DNA of 19,983 nucleotides, from NCBI GenBank assembly GCA_016712275.1, contig JADJRI010000053.1, positions 1 to 19,983 on the forward strand. Reading direction: 5' to 3'. Position 1 is the stretch's first letter. Every line of letters starts with the position of its first letter. A model generated the notes under the pieces. That model was not told where the DNA came from. It was given only the letters and a program-made list of their open reading frames with translations, and ran no database searches. A program made the position numbers and the translations under genes. This stretch comes from Planctomycetota bacterium (lineage in GTDB: Bacteria; Planctomycetota; Phycisphaerae; UBA1845; UTPLA1). Shown piece by piece: positions 8,164 through 14,876 of the stretch.

Positions 8164-9387
8164 CGATCACAAAATCACCGTTGGACGGTGACGACGTGTC
8201 CGCGGTCACAACGGTACAGAAATCCCTCCTGGGGCGCCGAATCCAAATCGCGGGATCAGCCAGTCCAAAGACGGACGTTGCTACCACACACTATGCCCAC
8301 GAAATCGTCGCTCAAACAGTGCGTGAGATCTTGAATTCAGGCGGTGGGCTGGTTCTGGCCGCCGGAAAGGAACCGCGCCCCGATGGCGCATCACCCGAAG
8401 CTCCGAGCTTGATTTTTGACTGGACGGCGTTGGATGTTGTAGCCGAATGCCTGCGCCGGGGCTGCTGCGATGCTTGGCCCGACAAGTTCGGACACCCCAT
8501 CGTTCTGACAATCTCGGAAAAGGCCGAATTGGATATCCCGGATGGTCGCCGTCAACTGTATGACGAACTCGTCGACAGTGGTCGCGTACGCTTGGAATCG
8601 ATAATGGCCGGCTCGCGCGCGGCCACCTTAATTCGCCAGCGCCAAGCGACGTTCAGTGACGCCCTAATAATCCTTGGGGGTGGAACTGGTGTCGAGCACT
8701 TGGCGCACCTTTACCAGTCCCGTCGTAAGGCGGTGGTGCCATTGGATCTCGCAATCGGGGCTAGCAGGGATGATGGAACGGGAGGCGCAACGCGTTTGGC
8801 GAAATACGCCCGGGCCGAACCGAACCGATTCCTTCGCTTCACCACCGCGTTCGCGGGGACCGAGGCGGCACTTTCCGGCCTCGCGACGCGAAACTGCGCC
8901 GTCCCTTCGCGACATTGCATCGCACGGTCGATCTCTTGACAAGGCTGGCCCGTCCGCCGACGCGTTCTACGTTCGGCCTAAACACAGCGCATGCTAAGTT
9001 TCCAGCCGTCGAGGTCGTTCTTCCCGTGAGGTCGTCGACGCAGTCGTCGATGAGGCGGGGATGAACCGCGTTGAAATCGGCACGAACAAGGCCGAGCACG
9101 CGTTCATGAACGTAGCGATCTTTGAGAGCCTTCATTTTTCCAATCTCGCTATCATCGATATTACTGGCGAGCGTCCGAATTGTTTCATTGAGCTGGGCTA
9201 CGCACTCGGTACCGGGAACCGGGTTTTGGTCACTGCTGAGAAAGGAACACAGCTTCCGTTTGACCAGCAAGCAATTCCGTGCCACTTTTGGATACCCACT
9301 GACCCCGTGTCTGAAAGGAAGAAGTTATTCGTAGAGTTTTGGGAGAAAAACGTCAATCGGCCGACCATCGTGAAGATGGAACCGTGA
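8160..9387 (+). pseudogene. CBASS effector: SLOG/STALD-like sensor fused to TIR/deoxyribosyltransferase-like domain, two frameshifts
   Basis: The effector position after cap6 is filled by a two-domain protein. Residues 1-245 (8160 to about 8895) resemble the SLOG/STALD nucleotide-binding group: GRRIQIAGSA near 25, LIFDWTALDVVAECL near 84-98, LIILGGGTGVEHLAHLYQ at 169-186, VVPLDLAIGAS and DDGTGGATRLAKYA. The frame then changes near 8900 into LHRTVDLLTRLARPPTRSTF and again near 9028 into VVDEAGMNRVEIGTNKAEHA. The last part, ESLHFSNLAIIDITGERPNC followed by FIELGYALGTGNRVLVTAEKGT, has the D-I-T...P-N-x-x-x-E-L-G-Y-A signature of TIR-like and nucleoside deoxyribosyltransferase folds; the Glu is the likely catalytic residue. 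Repaired length is about 409 residues. Inference: a cyclic nucleotide binds SLOG and switches on NAD or nucleotide cleavage. The start overlaps the cap6 stop (ATGA). Confidence 0.75.
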
Positions 9388-9415
9388 CGATTATCGTAGC
9401 GCCTGGAGATAGCAG

Positions 9416-9958
9416 ATGCCCGAGGTGTATATATCGGTTGATGTTGAGGCCGCAGGTCCAATTCCAGCAACGTACAGCATGCTTTCCCTCGGTGCGAGCG
9501 TCGTGGGGGATGCCGGCAAGACGTTTTACGCGGAGATCCGACCAATCAATAGCAACAGTAAGCCCGAGGCAATGAAAGTCGTTGGACGCGGTTTGAGTGA
9601 TTTCGTGCGCGTTGGCCGCGACCCCCAGGAGGCAATGGCCGCGTTTCGTGACTGGATTACCTCGGTTGCTGGCAGTAGGCGCCCGGTCTTCGTCGGTTTC
9701 AATGCCATGTTCGACTGGGCATTTGTCAACTTCTATTTCGAGACGTACCTCGGCCAAAATCCATTCGGTTTCGGCGGGCTCGACATCAAGTCGTTTTACA
9801 TGGGTATGAGCGGTTGCGCCTGGGAAGATACACGTTCAAGCCGTATTCCGGACGACTTCAAAGGGCCGTTACCGCATTCCCACAACGCCCTTGACGATGC
9901 GATCGAACAGGGGGAGATGATTCGGCGCATGCTCAAGAGTGTTTCCGGGCAGGCCTAA
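9416..9958 (+). CDS. DEDDh-family 3'-5' exonuclease, likely CBASS accessory
   Basis: This 180-residue protein is a compact exonuclease of the DnaQ/RNase T superfamily. The catalytic set is complete: D9 and E11 (ISVDVEAAGP), D100 (FNAMFDWAF), and H156 with D161 (HNALDDA, the H-x4-D ExoIII motif). It would remove nucleotides from the 3' end of DNA or RNA with two metal ions. ATG 9416 is preceded by GGAG about 8 nt upstream and lies 28 nt after the effector stop, so it is probably the last gene of the CBASS operon. Stand-alone 3'-5' exonucleases are known accessory genes of some CBASS operons (I recall the name Cap18 but cannot confirm this one belongs). It could trim phage nucleic acid or degrade the signalling oligonucleotide. 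The frame is intact. Confidence 0.85.
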   Translation: MPEVYISVDVEAAGPIPATYSMLSLGASVVGDAGKTFYAEIRPINSNSKPEAMKVVGRGLSDFVRVGRDPQEAMAAFRDWITSVAGSRRPVFVGFNAMFDWAFVNFYFETYLGQNPFGFGGLDIKSFYMGMSGCAWEDTRSSRIPDDFKGPLPHSHNALDDAIEQGEMIRRMLKSVSGQA

Positions 9959-10027
9959 CCGAATTAATATGGATCATCCGACTGGACTGACGGATGTGCT
10001 GTTTATTCTCATCTTCGTCGACCATCG

Positions 10028-10654
10028 CTATGCGAATGGCCCAACGATTCGCCGCTTCCAAGGCACTGCCTCAATAGGCACCTGCTCCAATGCGGCCGTA
10101 TGACGAACCCGATTAACTGCCCGCCACACCTCCATCAATTGCCGACGGATCGGTGCATACGGCTGGTGCCGCAATCCAGCGAATTCCTCTTCGACGCTTC
10201 GACTTCCGCGCCGCAAGCCCCACTCGATGAGCCAGGCCTTCATGTCGGTGAAGTAATCCCGCTCTATTCGCACCGACGCATGCCAACGCCCGCCTCGTCC
10301 CTTTCGACAGCCGATGCTGTAGCCCGCGAACTTGATCGGCGCGCGACGAACGTCGCGAAAGACGTCGCATTCGCGCTCGAAGAACTCGTGCCGCCCCTTC
10401 GTCGCGAGCAGCACGAAAAACCGATCGTGCCGCAGGTACTGCATGTTCGCCAGACCCTGCTTCTTTCGCCGGCAACGTGCCCATTTTGAGATCGCGATGC
10501 CGTACCGTTCGATGAGCTTCACATCGACCGCAGCCGGATCCTTCCCTTCCGGAATCTCCCCGGCGACGTAGAACCAGTAACCGTGCGTGATGTACGCGAC
10601 GGCGAGCTGCTGAACGAACCCCTCGACTGAAGTTGTGACGCACCGATACTCCAT
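10028..10654 (-). CDS. Conserved protein of unknown function (MEYRCVTTS family)
   Basis: This 208-residue protein has unknown function. It begins MEYRCVTTSVEGFVQQLAVA and contains YITHGYWFYVAGEIPEGKDP, the basic stretch SKWARCRRKKQGLANMQYLR, FFVLLATKGRHEFF, APIKFAGYSIGCRKGRGGRW, and a C-terminal half rich in Arg (PYAPIRRQLMEVWRAVNRVR). I have a memory of similar proteins recurring in planctomycete genomes but know no role. No signal peptide or TM helix is visible; aromatic and Arg-rich segments hint at nucleic-acid binding (weak inference). The start is certain: AGGAGGA lies 7 nt before the ATG at 10654. It is the second gene of a minus-strand unit with the 73-residue gene at 10736-10957, separated by a 9-bp hairpin. 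It ends facing the CBASS operon tail, 69 bp away. Confidence 0.75.
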   Translation of the reverse strand: MEYRCVTTSVEGFVQQLAVAYITHGYWFYVAGEIPEGKDPAAVDVKLIERYGIAISKWARCRRKKQGLANMQYLRHDRFFVLLATKGRHEFFERECDVFRDVRRAPIKFAGYSIGCRKGRGGRWHASVRIERDYFTDMKAWLIEWGLRRGSRSVEEEFAGLRHQPYAPIRRQLMEVWRAVNRVRHTAALEQVPIEAVPWKRRIVGPFA

Positions 10655-10679
10655 GCACTATTCCTCCTCTGCAAAATGG

Positions 10680-10703
10680 GCGGGTTGTTCTGGCACAACC
10701 CGC
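10680..10703 (-). terminator. Nine-base-pair hairpin between the two unknown genes
   Basis: GCGGGTTGT and ACAACCCGC pair perfectly (9 bp) around a 6-nt loop. On the minus strand the hairpin is followed by CCATTTTGC and then the AGGAGGA ribosome binding site of the downstream gene. The short T run makes it a weak intrinsic terminator or attenuator that could lower expression of the 208-residue protein relative to the upstream gene. Confidence 0.55.
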
Positions 10704-10735
10704 GAAGCCTGTTTGAACCTCCTTTCGTTCGAGCT

Positions 10736-10957
10736 TCAGTCTCTCTCCGGACCCGGCCCGCAGAACTCCAGCAGTTCGCGGAGTTCCTGCTCGGTCGGCT
10801 CGCGGTCGAAATCCTCCCGATAGCACGCAGCGATGCGTGCCCGCACGTCGGGCGGAATGCTCATCGGCTCCGGCCAACATCGATCATCGAATTCGTCGAT
10901 GATGTTTGCCGGTCCGTCACCGATGACGGCGCCGCTGCCCGTGCGCCACCAACCCAT
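10736..10957 (-). CDS. Small conserved acidic protein (MGWWRTGSG family)
   Basis: This 73-residue protein of unknown function reads MGWWRTGSGAVIGDGPANII, then FDDRCWPEPMSIPPDVRARI, and ends in a helical ACYREDFDREPTEQELRELLEF. The GWW...IGDGPA start and the R.PT..ELR.LLEF end recall small planctomycete proteins I have seen, all uncharacterised. The ATG at 10957 is chosen because the near-perfect anti-16S match AAAGGAGGTG lies 6 nt upstream; a GTG at 10966 falls inside that site and cannot be the start. A GC-rich hairpin and a four-codon ORF lie upstream. It forms a likely transcription unit with the gene at 10028-10654. The small acidic plus larger basic pairing could be toxin-antitoxin-like, but nothing specific supports this. 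Confidence 0.7.
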   Translation of the reverse strand: MGWWRTGSGAVIGDGPANIIDEFDDRCWPEPMSIPPDVRARIAACYREDFDREPTEQELRELLEFCGPGPERD

Positions 10958-10998
10958 GCGAATCACCTCCTTTCGCTCGAAACCAAATCCTCTTGCAC

Positions 10999-11028
10999 GC
11001 CGGTCACGCGGTCGCCCGCGTCACCGGC
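10999..11028 (-). promoter_or_regulatory. Leader hairpin, possible attenuator
   Basis: The two arms GCCGGTcACGCG and CGCGTcACCGGC pair over 11 of 12 positions with one C-C mismatch (G-G on the minus-strand RNA) and a 5-6 nt loop. It lies in the leader of the minus-strand unit, 42 nt upstream of the 73-residue gene, and its 5' arm overlaps the stop codon of a four-codon ORF. It may be an attenuation or mRNA-stability element (inference). Confidence 0.45.
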
Positions 11029-11035
11029 CCGACAT
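11021..11035 (-). CDS. Possible four-codon leader ORF
   Basis: ATG-TCG-GGC-CGG-TGA on the minus strand is preceded at about 9 nt by the strong ribosome binding site GGAAGGAGGTGG (11042-11053). So good a site in front of a minimal ORF, with the stop inside a hairpin arm, suggests a leader peptide. A degraded gene start is the alternative. Confidence 0.3.
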   Translation of the reverse strand: MSGR

Positions 11036-11109
11036 GCACAACCACCTCCTTCCTCGAAAACCCGGCCGCTCATTGCCACGCCCGGAGCACACTGCCACTT
11101 CTGAATCCG

Positions 11110-11247
11110 TCACCACATAGGCGCAATCCGAATGCCGTCGCATCCCCGCCTTCGCGCGCCGATGGTCGCTGCCGGCATCGCCGCCAGCTCGTCGGCTCGC
11201 ATCACGCGATCAGCCTCCGTCTGCGCCCTGCCGCTAGATTCATTCAT
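11110..11247 (-). CDS. Doubtful small ORF
   Basis: MNESSGRAQTEADRVMRADE continues to a basic tail ending RIAPMW, 45 residues. Its ATG overlaps the stop of another short minus-strand frame (ending GQLQ) in ATGA, a coupling-like arrangement, but neither has a clear ribosome binding site. I do not recognise it. It would lie upstream of the leader ORF and the two conserved genes on the same strand. Confidence 0.2.
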   Translation of the reverse strand: MNESSGRAQTEADRVMRADELAAMPAATIGARRRGCDGIRIAPMW

Positions 11248-11249
11248 TG

Positions 11250-12357
11250 CAGTTGCCCAATACATAGCGGTTGCGGCCCCGCAACCTCGATGCACCTGCG
11301 AATACACCTCGCCCGTGCATCATCATTCTGCCGCCAAACGACGGCCGTCTTCCGACGGTCCTCGTTTGACCGCATTGGCTGTCTTCCGACTCGCCGAAAC
11401 GGGCCGGGGCAGGTCAACCCTGCCCCGGCGCCGCACCGACACGTCTGCAAACTTGGGAAATGCTCGTCGGCCCTTTCGTCGTCGTTCACGCATCCGGCAC
11501 CACCCGTAAATGCACGAACGGCATCGCGACTGCCTTGCCGCTCTGCCGCCACGCTTCCGCGTGCTCCTACTCAGGCCCCGCTCCCAGACTCCGGCTTTTC
11601 AAGCACCCGCCCGATAAGTCGCGGGCACCGGGCATCACCCCGGCCGCCAAAGTCCTTCCCCGGTTAGAACCAGTCTCCGTCTGATCGGTCACGTCGCTGG
11701 ACCTGGAACCGCCGCGTGCGTCTCTCCCGCACGATGCGTTCACAGCGCTGATCGCCCGCCGGCTTCCGCCGATTGGCATGTTTGCGCCCGCCCGTTGGCG
11801 AACGATTTCGGGGTACGAATCTAGAAGCTCCCCTTACCCTCAGCGCAGGTCTTTCTATCGCGGTTTGGCACCGTCTCCGATCAAACTTACCCAGAAGCGG
11901 TTGTCCCGCCTTTCGCAGTTGAGCTTTTCGCCGTCCACGATTTGCGTGGAACGCCGAGGCTTATCATCGCCCGGTCGCCGGCATCGCTGCCGACGAGCTC
12001 CCTGCCTGGGCTTACGTTGAGCGGGCCGCTCCGAGCATGCACTCGAAGTTTGGCCCGAACCCCGCAGGGGGATTAGTCGCCGTGCGGCGACGTCACCCAC
12101 TTTGACTGACCCGGCTCGCGCGTGCGCGCAAGTCTGTCCCGGTCGCCCATCTTCAATATTCGACTCACGACGCGAAGACCTTCGACACCGCCTTGTCCCG
12201 CGGAATACTGCGAAGCGGCAATGCCCAGGCAAATCGCCCGTGATTTCAATGGGATCGAACGACAGGATTACTCCGAAGAATCGGGATTACTCTGTCGAGC
12301 CTCCCTCGCACTGAGCGAACGCGTCTCCAGGCATCCAGCCGCTATTGAGCCTCGAAC
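11250..12357. other. GC-rich stretch without a convincing gene
   Basis: All frames give Arg-, Pro- and Ser-rich translations with no recognisable motif, and no start here has a good ribosome binding site. The minus-strand frame at 11855-12232 ends in a plausible-looking NRFWVSLIGDGAKPR but is otherwise low complexity. A structured RNA or a decayed gene is possible; I see neither clearly. Confidence 0.4.
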
Positions 12358-12456
12358 ATGGCGGGTGATGAATTCCGCCCCCTTAGCCAGCTTGGTGGAC
12401 TGGTTTACCGGGTGCTCGACCCCAAGATCCAGACGCCAGGCCACGCGTTTGCATGA
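12358..12456 (+). CDS. Doubtful 32-residue ORF
   Basis: MAGDEFRPLSQLGGLVYRVL continues DPKIQTPGHAFA and stops. Composition is more protein-like than its surroundings and the phrase seems familiar from planctomycete DNA, but no ribosome binding site is visible, and the same DNA also reads open in other frames and on the other strand. It may be a fragment of a repeated non-coding element. Confidence 0.2.
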   Translation: MAGDEFRPLSQLGGLVYRVLDPKIQTPGHAFA

Positions 12457-12467
12457 TTCTGACGATC

Positions 12468-12488
12468 GTGAAACAAACGCTGTTTCAC
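12468..12488. terminator. Eight-base-pair hairpin
   Basis: GTGAAACA and TGTTTCAC pair perfectly around AACGC. There is no T run after it on either strand, so it is either a weak terminator of something upstream or simply an inverted repeat before the metallopeptidase gene. Confidence 0.35.
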
Positions 12489-12633
12489 AGGCCAAGCGTA
12501 GGAACGTTATCCCGACCCACTCGAAGCCGATCGTGGCCACCAGCAGGAAGCGATCGACAGGGCAGCCGCACACCTGCAGCGCGAGCTCCTTTCGCCCACG
12601 CATTCCGAGTCGCCCTCCAGCCTCGCCGCTGGA

Positions 12634-13218
12634 TTGCCTCTTCCGGACGATGACCGCCCATGGACCCGTCAGGGCGAAGACGCATACTTTGCCCGCGAAG
12701 ATTTTGCGTTGATTCGCGAGGGCGCAGAAGCGTGGGGGCTATACAGGGAGGTCCCAGACTTGTGCTTCCTTATGCCGTACGTCAGGTATGACGTCAAGGA
12801 TCGAATGCGTGACGTTCTAAGAGCCGAAGAGGTGCTCGCCAAGCTCCAGAACCGACCAGCGGCTCTGCCTCTTCTCACGTACTCCGGAACGAAGCATTGC
12901 CTCGCATTCTTTAATCCGGATACCTACCAGATTGGACTGAACAACCTCTTGTTTACGGCACCTGACCCGAGTGATTTACTGCGGGCATATCTTCATGAAG
13001 CTCGACATGCATACCAGTTTCATGCTATTCATCATCCAGACGCCCACCCCGAGATGCAGCCGGTTACGATTGAAGAGTGGAGGCAAGCCGAAAGGGATTA
13101 TGTACACCTAACACCTGATGCAACGCCAGCAGAAGTCGCCGAAAATGTCAACAACCTCCTTGAAATCGACGCCCGCAAATACGTCGAACGTCGCATGAGG
13201 GCATTTGATGAACGCTAG
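12634..13218 (+). CDS. HExxH putative zinc metallopeptidase
   Basis: This 194-residue protein contains DLLRAYLHEARHAYQFHAI, with the zinc-peptidase motif H121-E122-x-x-H125. Downstream, NNLLEIDARKYVERR (about 173-187) has the E-x-D-A arrangement that often supplies the third ligand in gluzincin-like enzymes. The central part (YSGTKHCLAFFNPDTYQIGL) is a beta-rich lead-in as seen in toxin-type metallopeptidases. No signal peptide is present. The start is unsure: TTG 12634 has no ribosome binding site, and the frame is open back to 12502 (HQQEAIDRAAAHLQRELLSP), so the true N-terminus may be longer or belong to a larger decayed protein. It overlaps the next gene by 11 nt. The substrate is unknown; a toxin or stress-protease role is possible. 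Confidence 0.65.
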   Translation: MPLPDDDRPWTRQGEDAYFAREDFALIREGAEAWGLYREVPDLCFLMPYVRYDVKDRMRDVLRAEEVLAKLQNRPAALPLLTYSGTKHCLAFFNPDTYQIGLNNLLFTAPDPSDLLRAYLHEARHAYQFHAIHHPDAHPEMQPVTIEEWRQAERDYVHLTPDATPAEVAENVNNLLEIDARKYVERRMRAFDER

Positions 13219-13639
13219 CTCTAAGAATTCTGTGACTTGGCTCGGGCTTCTTGGCGACGTTGCTTCTGGGCTGTCGCAGCGTTCCCATTATTCAGACGAG
13301 CGCGCGCTGGAGATTGCGAGGGATATCGGCCACCTACATGCCGGTCTGCAAGACGCATTCAGAAGCTGGTGGGAATCCGGCAATATTCCGATGCAACCGG
13401 AGATTCATGGGCACACCGCGCGCAGCCTGATCGAGCAAGGGAGATGCCGGTCGATTCCGGTGGCCTTTACGTGGCTGGACGCGCTGATGAAGCGCCCACA
13501 GGAGACGATTGCGCGCATCCATGCTACCTACGACATCATCTCAGCCAATCCAGCCTCAGTTCTGGGCGTGTGCAACTGCACCTCCAGTAGCCGGGATTGC
13601 GGCGAAGCCGCTCGAACTCGGTCGTTCCGGGTCGGCTGA
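13208..13639 (+). CDS. Unknown protein coupled to the metallopeptidase
   Basis: MNASSKNSVTWLGLLGDVAS is followed by YSDERALEIARDIGHLHAGL, FRSWWESGNIPMQPEIHGHT and CRSIPVAFTWLDALMKRPQE, about 143 residues. I do not recognise the family, although the compact helical pattern with WL and P-x-A-F-x-W-L-D motifs looks like a real protein up to about IISANPASV (near 13560). The last part (CNCTSSSRDCGEAARTRSFR) looks out of frame, so an indel near 13565 may have changed the end; the alternative frame runs to 13727. ATG 13208 is used; an in-frame TTG lies one codon earlier. The 11-nt overlap suggests a partner, such as an immunity or chaperone protein (inference). Confidence 0.5.
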   Translation: MNASSKNSVTWLGLLGDVASGLSQRSHYSDERALEIARDIGHLHAGLQDAFRSWWESGNIPMQPEIHGHTARSLIEQGRCRSIPVAFTWLDALMKRPQETIARIHATYDIISANPASVLGVCNCTSSSRDCGEAARTRSFRVG

Positions 13640-13696
13640 GGCAATGTCCGCCGCGCAGGCTGCCGGTTCCCATTTGCCTTCACCGTTCCGCAGGCA

Positions 13697-13715
13697 CTCC
13701 TCGACCGTCGAGGAG
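13697..13715 (+). terminator. Hairpin after the metallopeptidase unit
   Basis: CTCCTCGA and TCGAGGAG pair perfectly around a 3-nt loop (CCG). It lies about 60 nt after the stop of the second gene. No T run follows, so a terminator role is tentative. Confidence 0.35.
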
Positions 13716-14138
13716 CAATCAGCCTAGCAACACAAGTGTTCGGAGGCGTCGCTAATCGGCTCCCACGGCATTGCCCGATCGGTACGCGTAGCGATTTGAC
13801 GACGCTCATCGGAAATGGATCACTTGTCACCGCGAGGTGCACTTCAGAGAGCGTCCGATCGCGGGAGAATGCCGCTGGCCTTGCACGAGCATTCGACGGC
13901 GCGGTTCGTCATCAACCGCGCGAAACCCCGCCAGATTGCTCGGGAAACGCATCACGTACAGCCCGACCGCATTGGCGTCGCGTGTTCATACCCCTTTACC
14001 CCCGAACGAGCCGGAATACCCCGGAAATTACGCGAAAAAACGCGATGCGGTGTTAAGCCTTGCGAACAGCTCTTTCGATCGCTAAGTTGTTGAAAAGCAC
14101 GGAGTTTCCCGACCGTTTCGCGGTCGGCCCCGGGGATT
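13716..14138. other. Intergenic DNA before the tRNA remnant
   Basis: No gene is supported. The only visible structure is a 7-bp hairpin at 14109-14127 (CCGACCG / CGGTCGG) just before the tRNA fragment. Confidence 0.4.
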
Positions 14139-14180
14139 TTCCCAAGCTGGACGTCGTGGGTTCGAATCCCATCGCCCGCT
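14139..14180 (+). tRNA. 3' fragment of tRNA-Gly(CCC), probable attachment-site remnant
   Basis: The sequence runs from the anticodon loop (TTCCCAA, anticodon CCC at 14141-14143) through the 3' anticodon strand GCTGG and a short variable loop. The T arm is complete: GTGGG, TTCGAAT, CCCAT. The acceptor strand CGCCCGC and discriminator T, as usual for tRNA-Gly, end it at 14180; CCA is not encoded. The 5' half (acceptor GCGGGCG, D arm, 5' anticodon strand CCAGC) is absent upstream, so this is not a working tRNA. Integrases of islands often recombine within the 3' half of tRNA genes and leave exactly such a duplicate, and a tyrosine recombinase begins 123 bp downstream. It is read here as attL/attR. 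Confidence 0.75.
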
Positions 14181-14257
14181 GTTGACTATAATTCCGTGGC
14201 TGATCGCAAGTTAGCGAGCCTTTCCGCGTCGGAAAGTGCAGCCCGAAAGTTCGAGCG

Positions 14258-14279
14258 CAAAACGGTACATACCGTTTTG
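14258..14279. promoter_or_regulatory. Palindrome upstream of the recombinase gene
   Basis: The arms CAAAACGGTA and TACCGTTTTG are perfect 10-bp inverted repeats separated by CA. It lies 12 nt before the AGGGAG ribosome binding site of the recombinase, between that gene and the tRNA remnant. It could be an operator for a dimeric regulator or an arm-type recombinase/excisionase site. Confidence 0.6.
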
Positions 14280-14303
14280 GCTCTGACTGAAGGGAGTTGC
14301 ACT

Positions 14304-14876
14304 ATGCCGAAACTCACCAAGAAACTGCCGTCGTATCGTCTTCACAAAGTGTCCGGCCATGCAGTCGTCACGATTGCCGGCCGCGACCATTATCTCGGCG
14401 CGCACGGCTCGCCGGAGAGCTTCGACGCCTACAAGCGTCTGATTTCCGAATGGAGCGCCGCCGGTCCGGCCGCCGTCGCGGCGAACGCCGTGGCAACGAA
14501 GTCCGGCGCGGACTTCCGAATCTGCGAACTGCTAGCGGCATACTACGAGCATGCTGATCGCTACTACGTGAAGGACGGCGAGCCGACCGGCGAAGCCAAG
14601 AACATCAAGGACGCGACGCGCCTTCTCCAGTCGCTTTACGGCATGACGCCGGTCGCCGAGTTCGGCCCGATGGCACTGAAAGCCGTTCGGCAGAAGTTCA
14701 TCGAGGCCAGGCTCTCGCGACGTGTCATCAACTACCGCGTCAACCGCATCCGCCGCGTGTTCAAATGGGGTGTCGAGAATCAGCTTGTCACTCCGCAGGT
14801 TCTTCATGGGCTTCAGGCCGTCGCGGCGATTACCGCGTTCGGCCGATTGGCTAAACGCGATAAGCGCATCCTGTAG
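14304..14876 (+). pseudogene. Tyrosine recombinase (phage-type integrase), C-terminal catalytic half missing
   Basis: The start ATG at 14304 has AGGGAG 7 nt upstream; the frame extends to a GTG at 14196 but with weak sequence. PKLTKKLPSYRLHKVSGHAV is followed by TIAGRDHYLGAHGSPESFDA and YKRLISEW, typical of the N-terminal arm-binding part of this integrase group. RICELLAAYYEHADRYYVKD to NRIRRVFKWGVENQLVTPQV is the SAM-like core-binding domain. Homology ends at about LHGLQAVA (near 14822); the rest (AITAFGRLAKRDKRIL) is unrelated and stops at 14876. The catalytic domain with R...H-x-x-R...Y is absent, leaving 190 of roughly 400 residues. It is inactive as written, presumably cut by the rearrangement that brought in the TPR/IS21 segment. 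Its position beside the tRNA-Gly fragment fits an island integrase. Confidence 0.8.

Noticed and set aside
10113..10880. 255-codon minus-strand frame
   Set aside because: Overlaps the two conserved genes in a different frame; those have near-perfect ribosome binding sites and sensible composition, this one is Arg/Ala/Gly-rich noise.
11855..12232. 125-codon minus-strand frame
   Set aside because: Only the last 20 residues look protein-like; most is low-complexity Arg-rich sequence without a start signal.
12268..12603. Minus-strand frame with a hydrophobic segment (VDRFLLVATIGFEWVGITFL)
   Set aside because: One hydrophobic stretch in an otherwise unrecognised translation with no ribosome binding site; competes with equally open frames on both strands.
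12122..12712. 196-codon plus-strand open frame before the metallopeptidase
   Set aside because: Mostly Arg/Ser/Pro-rich, overlaps the metallopeptidase start in another frame, no ribosome binding site; the first part (FNGIERQDYSEESGLL) is slightly protein-like but not enough.
13509..13727. Plus-strand frame ending SSTVEEQSA as a separate gene
   Set aside because: It overlaps the partner gene; more likely the out-of-frame continuation of that gene after an indel, or noise, than an independent gene.
14109..14127. 7-bp hairpin (CCGACCG / CGGTCGG) as an intrinsic terminator
   Set aside because: No T run directly after it on either strand and no supported gene ending nearby.
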